Of a stretch of DNA of 23,551 bases, positions 1 to 8,831 are shown in pieces. The stretch is from contig BBXU01001936.1 of the NCBI GenBank assembly GCA_001598975.1, positions 1 through 23,551 on the forward strand, read 5' to 3'. Source of the stretch: Parachlorella kessleri. Lineage: Eukaryota > Chlorophyta > Trebouxiophyceae > Chlorellales > Chlorellaceae. The translations under genes were made by a program, and so were the position numbers. A model generated the notes under the pieces. It ran no database searches. It had not been told where the DNA came from and saw nothing but the letters and a program-made list of their open reading frames with translations. Within the stretch, counting starts at the first letter, position 1; every line of letters starts with the position of its first letter.

Positions 1-165
1 GCCCCCTGCTTCCCCCCGCTTCCTTTGCTTGTTGCTGACCCCTTACCTGGCCCTCATCGCAGCTGGCCCCCTGCCTGTCTCGGAGCCCTTAACTCTCCCT
101 CCGCACGCCATCCCTACTGCTGCCTTGCCAATCCCCCACTTGCCCTGCCTGCCCGCCCTTCACAG

Positions 166-870
166 GCTACTGGCAAGTTGGACGCGGTAGACACCGACGA
201 CTGGACGGCCCCCACCATCAACAGCTGGCGGCACTCAGTCTGGGTGGGCGTCTGGGATCCGTGGATCGTGGTATCCAAGGGGCCCCGCATCTGGTACAAG
301 ACGCTGCGGGAGATTGTCACCCTGGAGCGCATGCACCGAGCTTTCGAAGATGGGCTGATGACGTGAGTTGGACGGCGGGGTGCGCAGTGGCTTGGTGGGG
401 GGTGGGCTGCCAGTGCTGTGCATGGGGCGGGGTGGGCAACATACTGCATTGTGAAGGGCTCTGGGCGGCGGAGGGGTGGAGGGAGGGGGCCATGTATCGG
501 TGGCGAGGGGTGAATGCGCTGCGTCACAGATCGGAGGTGTGCTGGGCGGGCGGGGTGAGAGCACGGAGGGGCAGCGGCTGCCTGCTCAGGGTTGGGCTGC
601 CAGGGTCTGCGCTGCAAGGGGTGCTGGAAACATTGGGTGAAAACGGCTTGTGATGAGCTGGCAGGCTGAGAGCACAGCACTATGTTGCCTTCTGGACTGG
701 CTAATAGGCTCCAGTGCTTGTGAAGGGGGACCTTGTCAGCCAGGAAGTCGAGTAAAAAGCTGGCTGTGATGCCATATTGATGCAGGTACGGCATGATGAA
801 GGCTGTGAAGAAGCCCAGTACTGGCCAGGCTAGTGCCCAGCAGGCACAGCAGGTGCCAACAGTTGTTTGA
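166..870 (+). CDS. Unrecognised conserved-looking protein, C-terminal part (two last exons)
   Basis: Two exons join in frame: 166-362 and 786-870, with intron 363-785 (GTGAGT donor, TTGATGCAG acceptor). The first exon follows a pyrimidine-rich CTTCACAG acceptor and continues a gene that starts left of the window. The 93 visible residues hold a Trp-rich, protein-like block (TINSWRHSVWVGVWDPWIVV) and then a basic/amphipathic stretch with WYKTLREIVTLERMHRAFEDG. The second exon adds YGMMKAVKKPSTGQ and a Gln/Ala-rich tail ending at TGA. Codon-split phase 2 at the junction restores a Thr and opens the frame to the stop, which supports the splice. I could not assign a family; the block is short, and no catalytic motif or clear transmembrane segment is visible. 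Two TGTAA motifs lie about 300 bases downstream. Confidence 0.7.
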
Positions 871-1762
871 CCTTCCTGGTGGTCGCTTTTTCGACTTGCG
901 GCCAAGTGTAGCAGTCGGGGGTGTTCAGTTTTGGTGACAGTGAGGAGCACAGGCTGACAAAAAGGGACGGAGGTTTGATTGTGACCGCACCTTGTCGTTG
1001 GGAGCTGACCCTGGTCTTTGCCTCAGTTGGTGGTGGTCCTGTTGTGTTGCTTGCTCGAATTGTCCGTTCCTTCTGGGTTTGTTCCATGCCATGCCATGCA
1101 TTTAAAGTTGAGAAGGCCTTCATTACATTCTCTTCCACCGGTGCCACCAGCACTGCACCAGAGTGGACGCTGTAAGGTTGTAAGGAACCGTGCTGCACAG
1201 AGTACATGCGTTCAGAAAGCTCAGTAGGATGTGATTTGGGGAAAAGCCCTAAATAGAAGCGCAAGGCGGCGCTACCAACATTGCCAGGAGCGCAAGGGAC
1301 ACTGGCTTCAGGGGGTGCTAAACATAGCCCCACACGCCGAAGCATAGTACATCAGACAGGGTCTGGCATGTCAGTGAAGAGGGCTCAATGAAAGCAGGGC
1401 ATGTCGTCCGCTGGTAGGACACTACGTTGTACGCATGCGGAAGAAAGAGGCAGTGCGTCGTAATCAGCATATACATACCTAAGCTGTAACAGGGACACGG
1501 GAGTTGTAATGGGAAGCCGTAGGGTACTTGCTGCAAAGGTTCAGGCTGCTGAAATAGCAGAACCCACAATGGTTCCCTCTCCGCTGAACAAACAGAGCTC
1601 TCATTTCGTTGTTAGCCACCTCATGCCCTAGGCGAGCCGCACGAAGGCAGATAATGAAAAGCAGTACTAGCAGTAGAGGCCCATCCACACAGTCCCAGCA
1701 TCAGTTTCGCACATGCGGCAACCCCCTCCGCTCCACAGGTGTAATATTTCGTCCTCTGCAGC
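871..1762. other. Tail-to-tail intergenic spacer
   Basis: This spacer lies between the stop of the (+) gene at 870 and the stop of the (-) channel gene at 1763. It holds the TGTAA motifs for the (+) gene. The only TTACA (TGTAA on the minus strand) I found is at 1123-1127, which would give the channel gene a 3' UTR of about 640 nt overlapping the (+) transcript. Open frames here lack splice support and look like shadows. Confidence 0.5.
1171..1183 (+). terminator. Candidate poly(A) signals TGTAA (x2) for the first gene
   Basis: Two TGTAA pentamers, at 1171-1175 and 1179-1183, lie about 300 nt past the stop codon at 868-870. TGTAA is the usual chlorophyte nuclear poly(A) signal. Position and strand fit, but a pentamer also occurs by chance; others are present near 1485 and 1504. 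Confidence 0.45.
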
Positions 1763-4700
1763 TCACATAGGGCGGTGGTGATACTGGCCGTGCGGCCCCA
1801 GCGGGTACGGATCATAGTGCCCCTCAAAGCCGCCTTGGCCCCAGCCCGGCACGGAGACCCCCCCTGCCCCGTAGCTCGAGTGGCTGGGCAGCCTGCTGTC
1901 AAAGTGAGGCGGCGGGGGTAGCGCCTGATATAGGTAGCCGTTGGTCTGGGGTGGGGGCGGCATGTACAAGCCCCCGCGCTGCGGCACCAGGTGCCCGTTG
2001 GGGCCCCGCCCCTGCTGCGGATGCTGCTGATGCCCGTGCTGCTGATGCTGCTGTGAGTCCCGCAGGCCACCTGGGCTGCCCTCCTGCGGATGCTGGCCAT
2101 GGCCGGCAGGGGGCCCAGCATCCGCAGCGTCCTCCTGCTGCTGCAGCAGCTCCTGGTGGTAGGGCGGGTGCTGCATGATCTGCATCTGCAGCCAGGCGGC
2201 GCGCTGCGGGTCCACGACCCCTGCGCCCCCGTCAGCAGAGTAGCCGCCGGCAGCCGGCACCGGCTGCCGCGGGTAGTGGCTGCTGCCATTGAGTCCAGGT
2301 GTGCTGCTGCCGCCGCTGCCGCTGGCGGCGCTGCTGCCGCTCCTGCTGCTGCCCACCGCAGCTGTGGCGGCGGTTGGGATGTCATCCACAATCATGAACT
2401 CCCGGGTGAGGAAGTGCTGGTTGGGGACCATGAGCCGCCGGCTGCCCTGCCGGATCATAGTGTACCTGCGGGCACAGGCAGACAGCAGGGGCGCTGGGCC
2501 GGGATATGATAGGACACACAACACACATTACTCCATCTCCACACCCACCCGCCAAGAGGGATCTACCAGGCTCTGAAATAACTAAATAAGCAGGCGACCC
2601 ACACCCCGTTCGTATCTAGCACGCATATCGCGTTTGTCATCCTTTGTGAGGATGTGCACCGTAACAAAGACACCAGGTTGCAGTAGGCTGTCTTACCTTA
2701 CTAACAGGCACAGCATGGCGTGCAGCGTGCAGGACACAAGCCCCTCCATAACCCTTACCGCAGGTCTATCTTCTCACACACCCCCTCGAACCAGTTGCTG
2801 GTGAAGGCTCCGGGTGCCCCGGGCGAGCTGAAGCTGACCGCCACCCGGTCACCCAACTTAAAGGGCTGCAGCAGTAACTCTCAGCAACACGTTAGGCACG
2901 TCCCTCTCGCTGCATGGAGGAATGATACACATGGATAGCAAAGGGCAGCAGACCGAGGAGAGGAGCGTCGTGACATCAGGCTATCTCTGGGTGATTCTCT
3001 GGGTGATGAGGTACATCAACTCCCACCCTACCCCCAAAAGTGCTTGCAGGTGCTAATTCTGCCCAACCCGACACCTCCGCCACCCACAGCAACCACCCTG
3101 CCCGCCTGCCAGCCACTACCTCTCTCACGCAGCGGCTGCCTTGCCCCGTTCCGCCGCACCTGCGCCATGAACAGGAAGAAGCCCGCCAGCCAGTTCCCCG
3201 CCAGCTGCTGCCCCGCCACCGCCACCGCCAGGCCGGCCGGCAGCAGCAGCGCCGACCCGATGTTGACCCCCAGCATGCTCAGCAGCACCAGCAGCATGCT
3301 CAGCAGCGACAGGCACTCAGAGGCCGTGATCACAAAGCTGGCCAGCCGGTTGTCAACCGCCCCCTGCAGCAGTGGGAGGGAAGAACGTGAGAGGCGGCAT
3401 CTGGGTTACAACACACAGCCGACATTTCAACATGCCAAGAAGCTTGCAACAACTTGGGTTGTTGAGCACAGATGCTCCCTCAGCAGGGAGATACTCACGT
3501 GCCCTTACTGCCACAGAAGTGCTACCCATAGGAATACCCTCACACGCGGCCTGTTCACGGGCTGGCTGGCCGGCTACTGCGCCTGCATCGCCTCACCTGC
3601 CGTCGCAAGTACGCCACCGTGTTTTGCATCACCGAGTTGGCAAACCACAGAAGCCAGGCCAGCACCACAAAGAGGCCGATGCGGGGGAAGAGGAAGGAGG
3701 CATTGCTCCGGATGCTGCGCAGCAGCATGCCGGTACCTGCACTAGCAGACCAGCCACATGTCAGATCACATTATCACCAAGCCGCCAGGGAAGCGGCTGG
3801 GACACACTGCCAGACCTAACAAGTGCCACCAGGAAGATGCTGTGTGCGTGCCATCTCTCTGATGCCTCCGGCATATCGCGCAGTGGCAGCAAGTGGCACC
3901 CGCAGGCGTCCCAACGACCAGCTCCCCAGCGATGCGCGTAACTCCCTGTAATACATGGCAAGGCGTTGCCGCTCACCCAGCAGCAGGGGCGCCAGCATGG
4001 GCAGCGACACCTGGCTCGCCAGCAGCCCCACTTGCGTGGCCACCAGGGCCAGCACCGCAGGCAGCTTGATGCCGATGTTGGCGAGCGACCACGTCAGGCG
4101 CAGCTTCTGCACGGGCGGGCGGTCCCAGAGCCACAGCAGCTTGCCCCAGAAGCCCTGCAGGCCAGCGGAGGACGCAGGTTGCTGCGGGTTGCCGGTGCAG
4201 GTTGCCTCCCCAAGCTTGGCCACCCCCAGGAAGCCTGGCTGCGCATGACAGCCACTCGGAGGTGTTGTGCGGCTACTTGGCTGAGAAGCTGTCTCAACTC
4301 CATCAGCTGCGGCAACCTTGACCAGCCTCTCTGTAGCCACAGCCACCTCGCCAGGTGCAGTGCACGGATGCCAGCGCAGCAGCTAGATGGGTTAGAGTCC
4401 CAGCTCCAGCACAAGCACAGACCCTGCACCACCACAGCTCACAAAGGCCTTGTAAGTGAGCGACTGCCGAGGAGGCCCTTACCTCGGGCAGCTGTGCCAT
4501 GGTGGTCCGCACGCTCTCCCGCAGCTGCCCCACCTTCTCCCTGCCCAGGCCTCGCCTGAGCGACCTGCGGGCCCTGAGGGAGAAGGCCCGCGCCCCAACT
4601 CGTGTGCTGTAAACCACCTGCTGGAGCAGCAGCTGGATGGCGGCGCCCGTGGCGCTCGCGGCCAGGTGCACATGCCGCACAAAGGCCCCCACAGAGCGGA

Positions 4701-5461
4701 TCAGCAGCGAGAATGGGGCAAATGCGGTGCCGAGGGGGCCACTGGGCTCGCCGTCTGCTTGGGCGCTGGGTGCCTGCAGGGGCTCAAGGCGCTCTGTGTA
4801 GTAGGGCGGCGGATGTCTTCCCTGGCGGCGAGCTTGCCATCCCTACTGAGCAGGTTGCCACGGCGATAGCCTTTATGGTCAAGTCCTGCTTCTATATCAG
4901 CAAATTCAAGCCTGGCACAGTAGTCCTGCTCCACTAGACTACCTCAATATACCAGTTCACTAGATGCCTCCACTAAATCCGCACCTCAGCAAGCTCGGCA
5001 GCTGCAGCGATCGGTTGGATGCCCTCGACGACAGGTGTGGCAGCCTGGGTGGCTCTGCTGGGGTTTGCAAGCCCACTGGCTGGCCCTGCCAGGGCCGCTC
5101 GGCTGCTAAGGGGAGGAAGTGATCCACGGTCCTCTTCCAGATAGTAGCCATAATCGTCGGAGTCATATTCTAACTCCTCCTCCAACTCGTAGTCGTCTGG
5201 GTCTGCATAGTCGCGCAGGCTGCTGCGCCTTGCCAGCAAACCAGTCTTGTTGTACCATGGCTGGGGTGCTGCTGGCAGGCGAGGGTAGGTTCGGGCCTGC
5301 GCGTAAGCACGAGTCTCACTTGCGCTGTACACTGTAAACTTGTCAAACAGTCTGAAAGGCTGTTAGTCACGCACCTGCTGGGCTCTCCTCAGACCGTTGT
5401 AACAAGTACCTAGCCGGAGGGGCACTAACCGCGACAGACTGGCTTTGAGACTATAGCTCAT
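1763..5461 (-). CDS. MscS-like mechanosensitive ion channel
   Basis: Nine exons on the minus strand, in transcript order: 5461-5430, 5351-4985, 4925-4847, 4793-4483, 4154-3977, 3736-3597, 3363-3160, 2865-2759, 2465-1763. All phases agree and give about 706 aa. MscS family proteins release ions or osmolytes when membrane tension rises; algal and plant members sit in plastid or plasma membranes. Residues ~160-370 give several hydrophobic segments. Residues ~370-437 match the pore helix (Gly/Ala pattern GVNIGSALLLPAGLAVAVAG, then LAGNWLAGFF). The beta domain follows: PFKLGD, EGVCEKIDLRYT, then MVPNQHF. The N-terminus has an acidic stretch (DPDDYELEEELEYDSDDYGY). The ~200-residue C-terminal tail is Gln/His/Gly/Pro-rich. 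The first exon (MSYSLKASLS) is basic and Ser-rich, like an organelle presequence. Exons 5-9 are firm; exons 1-4 and the start are less certain. Confidence 0.85.
5352..5429 (-). other. Alternative first-intron structure of the channel gene
   Basis: The preferred intron is 78 nt: donor GTTAGT, branch-like GACTAAC, acceptor CCTTTCAG. An alternative reads on from the same ATG through LGTCYNGLRRAQQ and meets an in-frame TAA. That stop lies inside a 15-nt segment that begins GTGCGT and ends AACAG; removing it would also keep the frame. The 78-nt version has ordinary intron size and signals, so I prefer it. Confidence 0.5.
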
Positions 5462-5784
5462 CCTTCCTTAGTGACAGCATGACGACGTAGCCCTGAGAGG
5501 CTACGGAATTCAATCCTGTCTGCCAAGCATGGGGACACTGTGGTGTGATCACAAGCCTGGCTCTGCAACGGATGCACAATGAGAAGAGTTAAATGCACAG
5601 TTTGCTTGTTGGAGATTGCAGCTCAGGGCTGATCTGGCTGATTTGGCCAGCAAGGCCTACTAATGGTTGACTCCGCCGCTTGATTCCTCCTCCTCTGCCA
5701 AGGCCTTTTAAGGTGAGAAGGTGCGATGAACAGGAAGAATGGGAGGTAGATTGCACCTCAGGAGGCCCGCCACCAGCCAGCCTG
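5462..5784. promoter_or_regulatory. Head-to-head promoter/5' UTR region, channel and C5orf34-like genes
   Basis: About 320 bp separate the proposed start codons of the two divergent genes. No clear TATA box was seen. On the plus strand, a six-codon upstream ORF (ATG at 5663, TGA at 5681) precedes the main start. A possible 5' UTR intron runs 5713-5780 (AAG|GTGAGA to GCCAG|). Its removal would leave the coding start at 5785 unchanged. Confidence 0.45.
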
Positions 5785-7822
5785 ATGGCCCCCACCAACC
5801 CAGACCTTTTGCGGGTCTGCATCACCGCCGATGGGCACCTGAAGGCAACCTTCTCCGACTGCAGCCTGCTTCTTCTCTCTCCCAGCGCCACCTCCTTCCT
5901 CCACATCAGCCCCCAGGGCAGAGCGGTGCAGCAGTGCACCCAGTTTGCGCTCCACAGTGTTCAGTCCCGCTTATCCACAGTGTTGGAGCTGCGCAACCTA
6001 CACTGCAACAGCCTGGCACTGTGCAAGCCGTTCCTAGAATGTGCGAAGGGACGCCCACAGTTCGTTACGAGCGTGCCGGTGGAGGCTGTCCGCTGGTCAG
6101 GAAGCACGGCAGAGGCAGCACAGCTTCAGTTGTCGACTACTGCGGGCGATGGCCAAATCACTCTGGTGTCAGAGGACCGATGCGCCAAGCTGGAGCTGCA
6201 CCCGTCTGGCCTCCGGCTTGCAGTGACTTGGCCAGCCCTGGTGCCTGGCAGCTCTCAAAGCCTCTGGGTGACGCAGAGTTTCAGCGCTGGGGACTGCCCT
6301 GCGCAGTGGGAGGCCCCGCTCCAGCTGGCGATTGCAGCTCAGCAGCAGTGGGCCAGCACTTGTAGTGGACAGGATGGCACGGGAACTCGCCCCAGCAGTG
6401 AGGGCAGCGGCGATGCGGGCGGCGCGCAGGAGCCAAGACACAGCCAAGCAGCCGCTGAGGATCTGGTGCTGGCTCCGGCTCAGCGCATCTCGAAGCTGCC
6501 CCCGCCTGCCAGCCACCCTGGCATAGAGTGCTGCTCCTATCCTCCCAACTCTTGGTGGTTCGACACAGGCACAGGAATCTTCCCTCCAGACACGCCACTG
6601 CTGCTTGAATGGACGCCTGGTGCTGTCTTCCAGTACCTGCCCTCGCTTGAGCAAGTGGAGGTGGTGGTACATATGGACGGCTCCCTCTTGAGAGTAGACC
6701 GGAGAGGCTACTTGTGGCACTACTGCCCAGGCAGCTGGCGGGCTCCCAAGCTCTACTCTGCTGAGGCTGTGCCTAGCTTCGCCACTGGCGGCGGAACTCG
6801 CTACCCTTTGGCAGTGTTGGCGGCACATGCACAAGCTTTCAGGTGGGTGGCCGCATCACGTGAAACTTCGTGGCCGCACTTCCTTTTGTTAGGCAGGGCT
6901 GCAGGCAACATTCAAAACAGCTGGGGGACCACCGTGGACTGTCCTAAGTTACTTAGTTAACAACTGCTGAGGGCAGCTAAGCTAAGGCCTATGCATTTAC
7001 TAACGCAGGGAGGTGTCTGCCAACCTCTACATGATAGCCAAGGACACTGCAGCAAGCCAAACATCCGCGCTGTCAGGAAACCTTATCACAAGGCGCCGGT
7101 CGCCCCAGCCGGCGTGCGTGCCCGTCTCACCCCCTTTTGCCTATCCGCCTGTTAGCCAAGCAGAAGATCCACAGCCCTTTGATGACACGGTACTGGAGCG
7201 GCAAGTCGTGCCTGGACACGGAACGTTTACAGCCTTCGCAGATGGCCGGGTGCATGCTGGGTTCTGCGATAGAACACTCGTCAAGCTGCTCCCTGGGGCC
7301 CACCGCTTCGAGGCCCTCCTTCCCTCTGGCCAGACTGTCAGCGCCCCAGTGAGCCAGGCAGCGGAGCTAAGCGAACATGTTGCCAGCGCCTGTGAGTTTG
7401 CGGGGTGGGCTGCCTGCAGCCCCGCAGCACGGGCTTTGCCTCAGCAGCTGCAATGCAGAGTGCATGCACAGCTGGACAGCAACCAGAGGCTGCTACGGGT
7501 GCTGGACTCCCCCAGTGGTGGTGCCCAGGAGGCAGGCAGCAACTGTTGGCCAGAGTCGACTTCAGAGTTCCAGCAGTGGTGCAGCAGTGACCCTCACGCT
7601 CAGCAAGGGCACGGCCTGGGCTTGGCAAGGATGGACTCGGCTGGCTTTAGCTGCGTGCCGTCTGCAGGAAATGGTTTGTGTGAAGGCAAGGAGCAGGCAG
7701 ATCCTGACTATATGTTGGAAGTGGTCACCACTGGCAGCATGAGGGCCACAGGGCAGGTGGAACGTGAGACATTCGTAGATGCATGGCTTAGGAGAAACAG
7801 CTTGCTACTGGAACAGCTTTAA
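5785..7822 (+). CDS. C5orf34-family protein (DUF4524/DUF4520-like), unknown function
   Basis: Exons 5785-6842 and 7009-7822, with intron 6843-7008 (GTGGGT donor, TTACTAACGCAG branch/acceptor); phase 2 to 1, about 623 aa. The start is the first in-frame ATG after an upstream stop. Near the N-terminus, residues ~10-80 read ITADGHLKATFSDCSLLLLS, a 'FLHISP' segment and 'VLELRNLHCN'. This is the pattern of the N-terminal domain of vertebrate C5orf34 (strand-turn-DGS, then a helix with RFA/RN). A middle block holds SWWFDTGTGIFPPDTPLLLE and HMDGSLLRVDRRGYLWHYC. The C-terminal block near residue 420 reads GHGTFTAFADGRVHAGFCDR and is followed by SEHVASACEFAGWA, matching the polo-box-like DUF4520 region. 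Between them is an acidic, Gln/Ser-rich linker. No enzyme motif or membrane segment is visible. The family name is from memory of motif layout. It could instead be another small beta-domain repeat family. Confidence 0.65.
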
Positions 7823-7928
7823 CCATACTGGCTAGCACCCAGGGTATGTCCTCATGGGTGGTGGCAAGCAGCGCAAATGGAGGAATTGTTAGGGCCAGCC
7901 TTGCAGCGGTGGGATGCAGTTACCAGTA

Positions 7929-8275
7929 AGGGTGGCAGGTAGTCTAAACAGAGTGGAGATATGACATAGCTGTACGGAGGGCTGCGCTGGTTGAAAATGT
8001 GCTCCTGGGTCTTGCCTGGGATCTGTCAGTAGGTTGTTTCGAAAGACAAGCTAAGGCCGCTGGTTTTTATGAAAAGTGGCAGGTAATGTCAATTGAGGGG
8101 AAGTTTTGGGACTGCACTAATATTAGCATGGGTGGCAGGTAGTGCGAACAGGGAGTAGAGCTGGGCTGGACTGGACTGAACTGACAGGGCTGGATGCAGA
8201 ATAAGCCTGAGTCTTGCCTGAGACTGGCCTGCACTAATATGACTGGATGCAAGATGCTCTGGGTCTTGCCTGAGT
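7929..8275 (+). repeat. Cluster of diverged copies of a dispersed repeat
   Basis: The motif GTGGCAGGTARTG recurs near 7931 (diverged), 8076 and 8131. The motif CTGRGTCTTGCCTGRG recurs near 8006, 8207 and 8258. TGCACTAATAT recurs at 8113 and 8230. The best-preserved unit is about 8121-8225. It matches a second copy at 20572-20665 in the same orientation, with the first 36 bases (8121-8156 and 20572-20607) identical by eye. No target-site duplication, terminal inverted repeat or open frame was recognised. Confidence 0.75.
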
Positions 8276-8389
8276 TGATGCCTTGTGTCCTTCGACCTAC
8301 TATTTTGGCAACTCTGCTAAGTGAATAGTTAATATGCTCCAACTCTAATTCCAACCGTGCTCCTGTTAGGCATCCCTCCATTGCATCCA

Positions 8390-8394
8390 TTACA
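8390..8394 (-). terminator. Candidate poly(A) signal TGTAA for the iron permease gene
   Basis: TGTAA on the minus strand, about 440 nt downstream of the stop at 8832-8834. It is the nearest copy found 3' of the gene, which fits chlorophyte usage. Unproven. Confidence 0.4.
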
Positions 8395-8831
8395 CCCTGC
8401 TTTGAAAACTTCAGGCTTGCAGTTGAGTTACTAGTAACTGACACTTGGATGGTAATCATGAAACATGAGAAGACCAGTGCGCATTGACGCTGGGTGGTTG
8501 CGACCACGGGTAAAATGTGGACCTGTGGCAAGAGCTATGACAAGCAATATAGCAGACACTCATGGAAAAAGGAGACATAAAGCACGGAGCGGGAGTGCTT
8601 TGGTGCTTGGAAGGAGACCCCCTGGCGCAATCACATATCATGCTGCAGGAAACAATGGCAACGCTGCAGTGTGTGAGGTGCTGACCGCTCTCGTGCCTGC
8701 AAGTACCTTGCAGCACACCACCTCCCTCTAAGTCAGGTGGTCGGCAAGCTACCACGGCTGCAGCCGCCAGGGCATACTCCCAGTAATAGAAGGCAGGCTC
8801 GCAGGCATAGCAACAGCAGGAATTAAGGCCA

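Larger units (their letters stand above)
7823..8831. other. Tail-to-tail spacer holding repeat copies
   Basis: About 1 kb between the stops of the C5orf34-like gene and the iron permease gene. The left half is filled by related repeat modules (listed separately). A TTACA at 8390-8394 gives a minus-strand TGTAA about 440 nt past the permease stop. No TGTAA on the plus strand was found. The rest shows no supported gene. Confidence 0.5.

Noticed and set aside
114..950. 278-codon minus-strand frame
   Set aside because: It overlaps the well-supported spliced (+) gene, has mixed His/Pro/Arg composition typical of antisense GC-rich DNA, and shows no domain.
1951..2178. Plus-strand Ala-rich frames opposite the channel tail
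   Set aside because: Antisense of a Gln/CAG-rich coding exon; no independent support.
1621..2391. 256-codon minus-strand frame inside the channel gene
   Set aside because: Shifted-frame shadow of the last channel exon; Arg/Ala/Thr/Ser-rich with no MscS motif.
4701..4934. Continuous minus frame reading past the channel exon 3 donor
   Set aside because: The first 26 codons are used in the model, but the later part is out of frame with the next exon. A 53-nt GTAGGG...CACAG intron resolves the shift without needing a sequence error.
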